Below, piece after piece: positions 63,816 through 64,000 of a stretch of 64,000 nt of DNA; position 1 is the first letter of the stretch, and each line of letters starts with the position of its first letter. The position numbers and the translations under genes were made by a program. The stretch spans positions 558,001 to 622,000 of the forward strand of contig JASANH010000209.1 in assembly GCA_030248295.1 (NCBI GenBank). The letters run 5' to 3'. The stretch comes from Mesodorylaimus sp. YZB2_4 (Eukaryota; Nematoda; Enoplea; Dorylaimida; Dorylaimidae). The notes beneath the pieces were generated by a model, which saw only the letters and a program-made list of their open reading frames with translations, was not told the DNA's origin and searched no databases.

Positions 63816-64000
63816 TTAGTAGGCAGCTCTGGGTGGGGGTGAATTAGATACGCTGGTTGTTGGCGGCAGTGTGGTACTGGACTCGTTGATTGGAGCCGGG
63901 ACTGACGAGGGGTCGCTGCCGGATGGTGGCGCGACTGGAACATTGGCCAATGGCGGGGTAACCGGAGCGTTGACCGACGATGGCGAGCCAACGGCTTTGT
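63816..64000 (-). CDS. Possible 3' end of a Pro/Ser/Thr-rich protein, partial
   Basis: The minus-strand frame is open from the window edge for 60 codons to TAA at 63818. It is rich in Pro, Ser, Thr and Val (for example VTPPLANVPVAPPSGSDPSS) and ends PPPRAAY. Low-complexity linker-like sequence of this kind is common in real proteins, but the plus strand is also open here with a Gly/Asp-rich frame, so assignment is weak. Confidence 0.3.
   Translation of the reverse strand, partial: KAVGSPSSVNAPVTPPLANVPVAPPSGSDPSSVPAPINESSTTLPPTTSVSNSPPPRAAY

Overview
The window is from a eukaryote, almost certainly a bilaterian invertebrate animal. Genes are split by GT-AG introns that range from about 49 nt to 4 kb. 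The recognisable proteins are metazoan: an MNX-class homeobox protein, an ACSL3/4-type acyl-CoA synthetase, mitochondrial ribosomal protein L15, a two-LIM-domain cytoskeletal protein and a C2H2 zinc-finger protein. I cannot name the phylum. There are no prokaryotic operons, rRNA genes or CRISPR arrays. All gene models were built by hand from splice-site and phase matching, and each one listed with exons closes into a single open frame.

Layout. 1-1341: DNA transposon with long inverted ends, a one-finger acidic protein gene and a polyadenylation signal, followed by a 52-bp minisatellite (about 1500-1975). 2062-2131: tRNA-Gly-like sequence. 2645-2751: apparent first exon of a minus-strand gene leaving the window. 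4.5-7.1 kb: three palindromic MITE-like elements. 7357-7524: short coding-like ORF. 8005-13503: ACSL3/4, minus strand, 15 exons, 725 aa. 15.2-16.4 kb: dispersed repeat and two small candidate ORFs. 16.75-23.8 kb: Harbinger-type mini-hairpin, then a tandem duplication of about 3-3.4 kb. Each copy carries a three-exon gene for a secreted, cysteine-rich protein; the second copy is frameshifted. 25622-26881: 1.26-kb Harbinger-like element. 27067-32505: MRPL15 (5 exons, 297 aa), with a nested transposon in its last intron. 35288-45650: two-LIM repeat protein (19 exons, 966 aa). 49238-53444: zinc-finger protein (8 exons, 454 aa). 53.45-54.06 kb: dense TTATCA/TGATAA cluster. 54557-58075: Mnx homologue on the minus strand, whose homeodomain is completed by a 12-nt microexon. 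58521-58757: small membrane-protein ORF. 59367-62227: inverted pair of short secreted peptide genes with amphipathic, glycine-ended C-termini, resembling antimicrobial peptide precursors. 63816-64000: possible 3' end of a Pro/Ser-rich gene.

The conserved genes are housekeeping or developmental and show no functional linkage. The lineage-specific material is the more unusual part: the duplicated secreted protein, the inverted peptide-precursor pair, and a large population of short inverted-repeat elements and dispersed motifs in introns and spacers. The strongest single observation is the 12-nt coding microexon (Val-Lys-Ile-Trp, homeodomain positions 45-48) in the Mnx gene.
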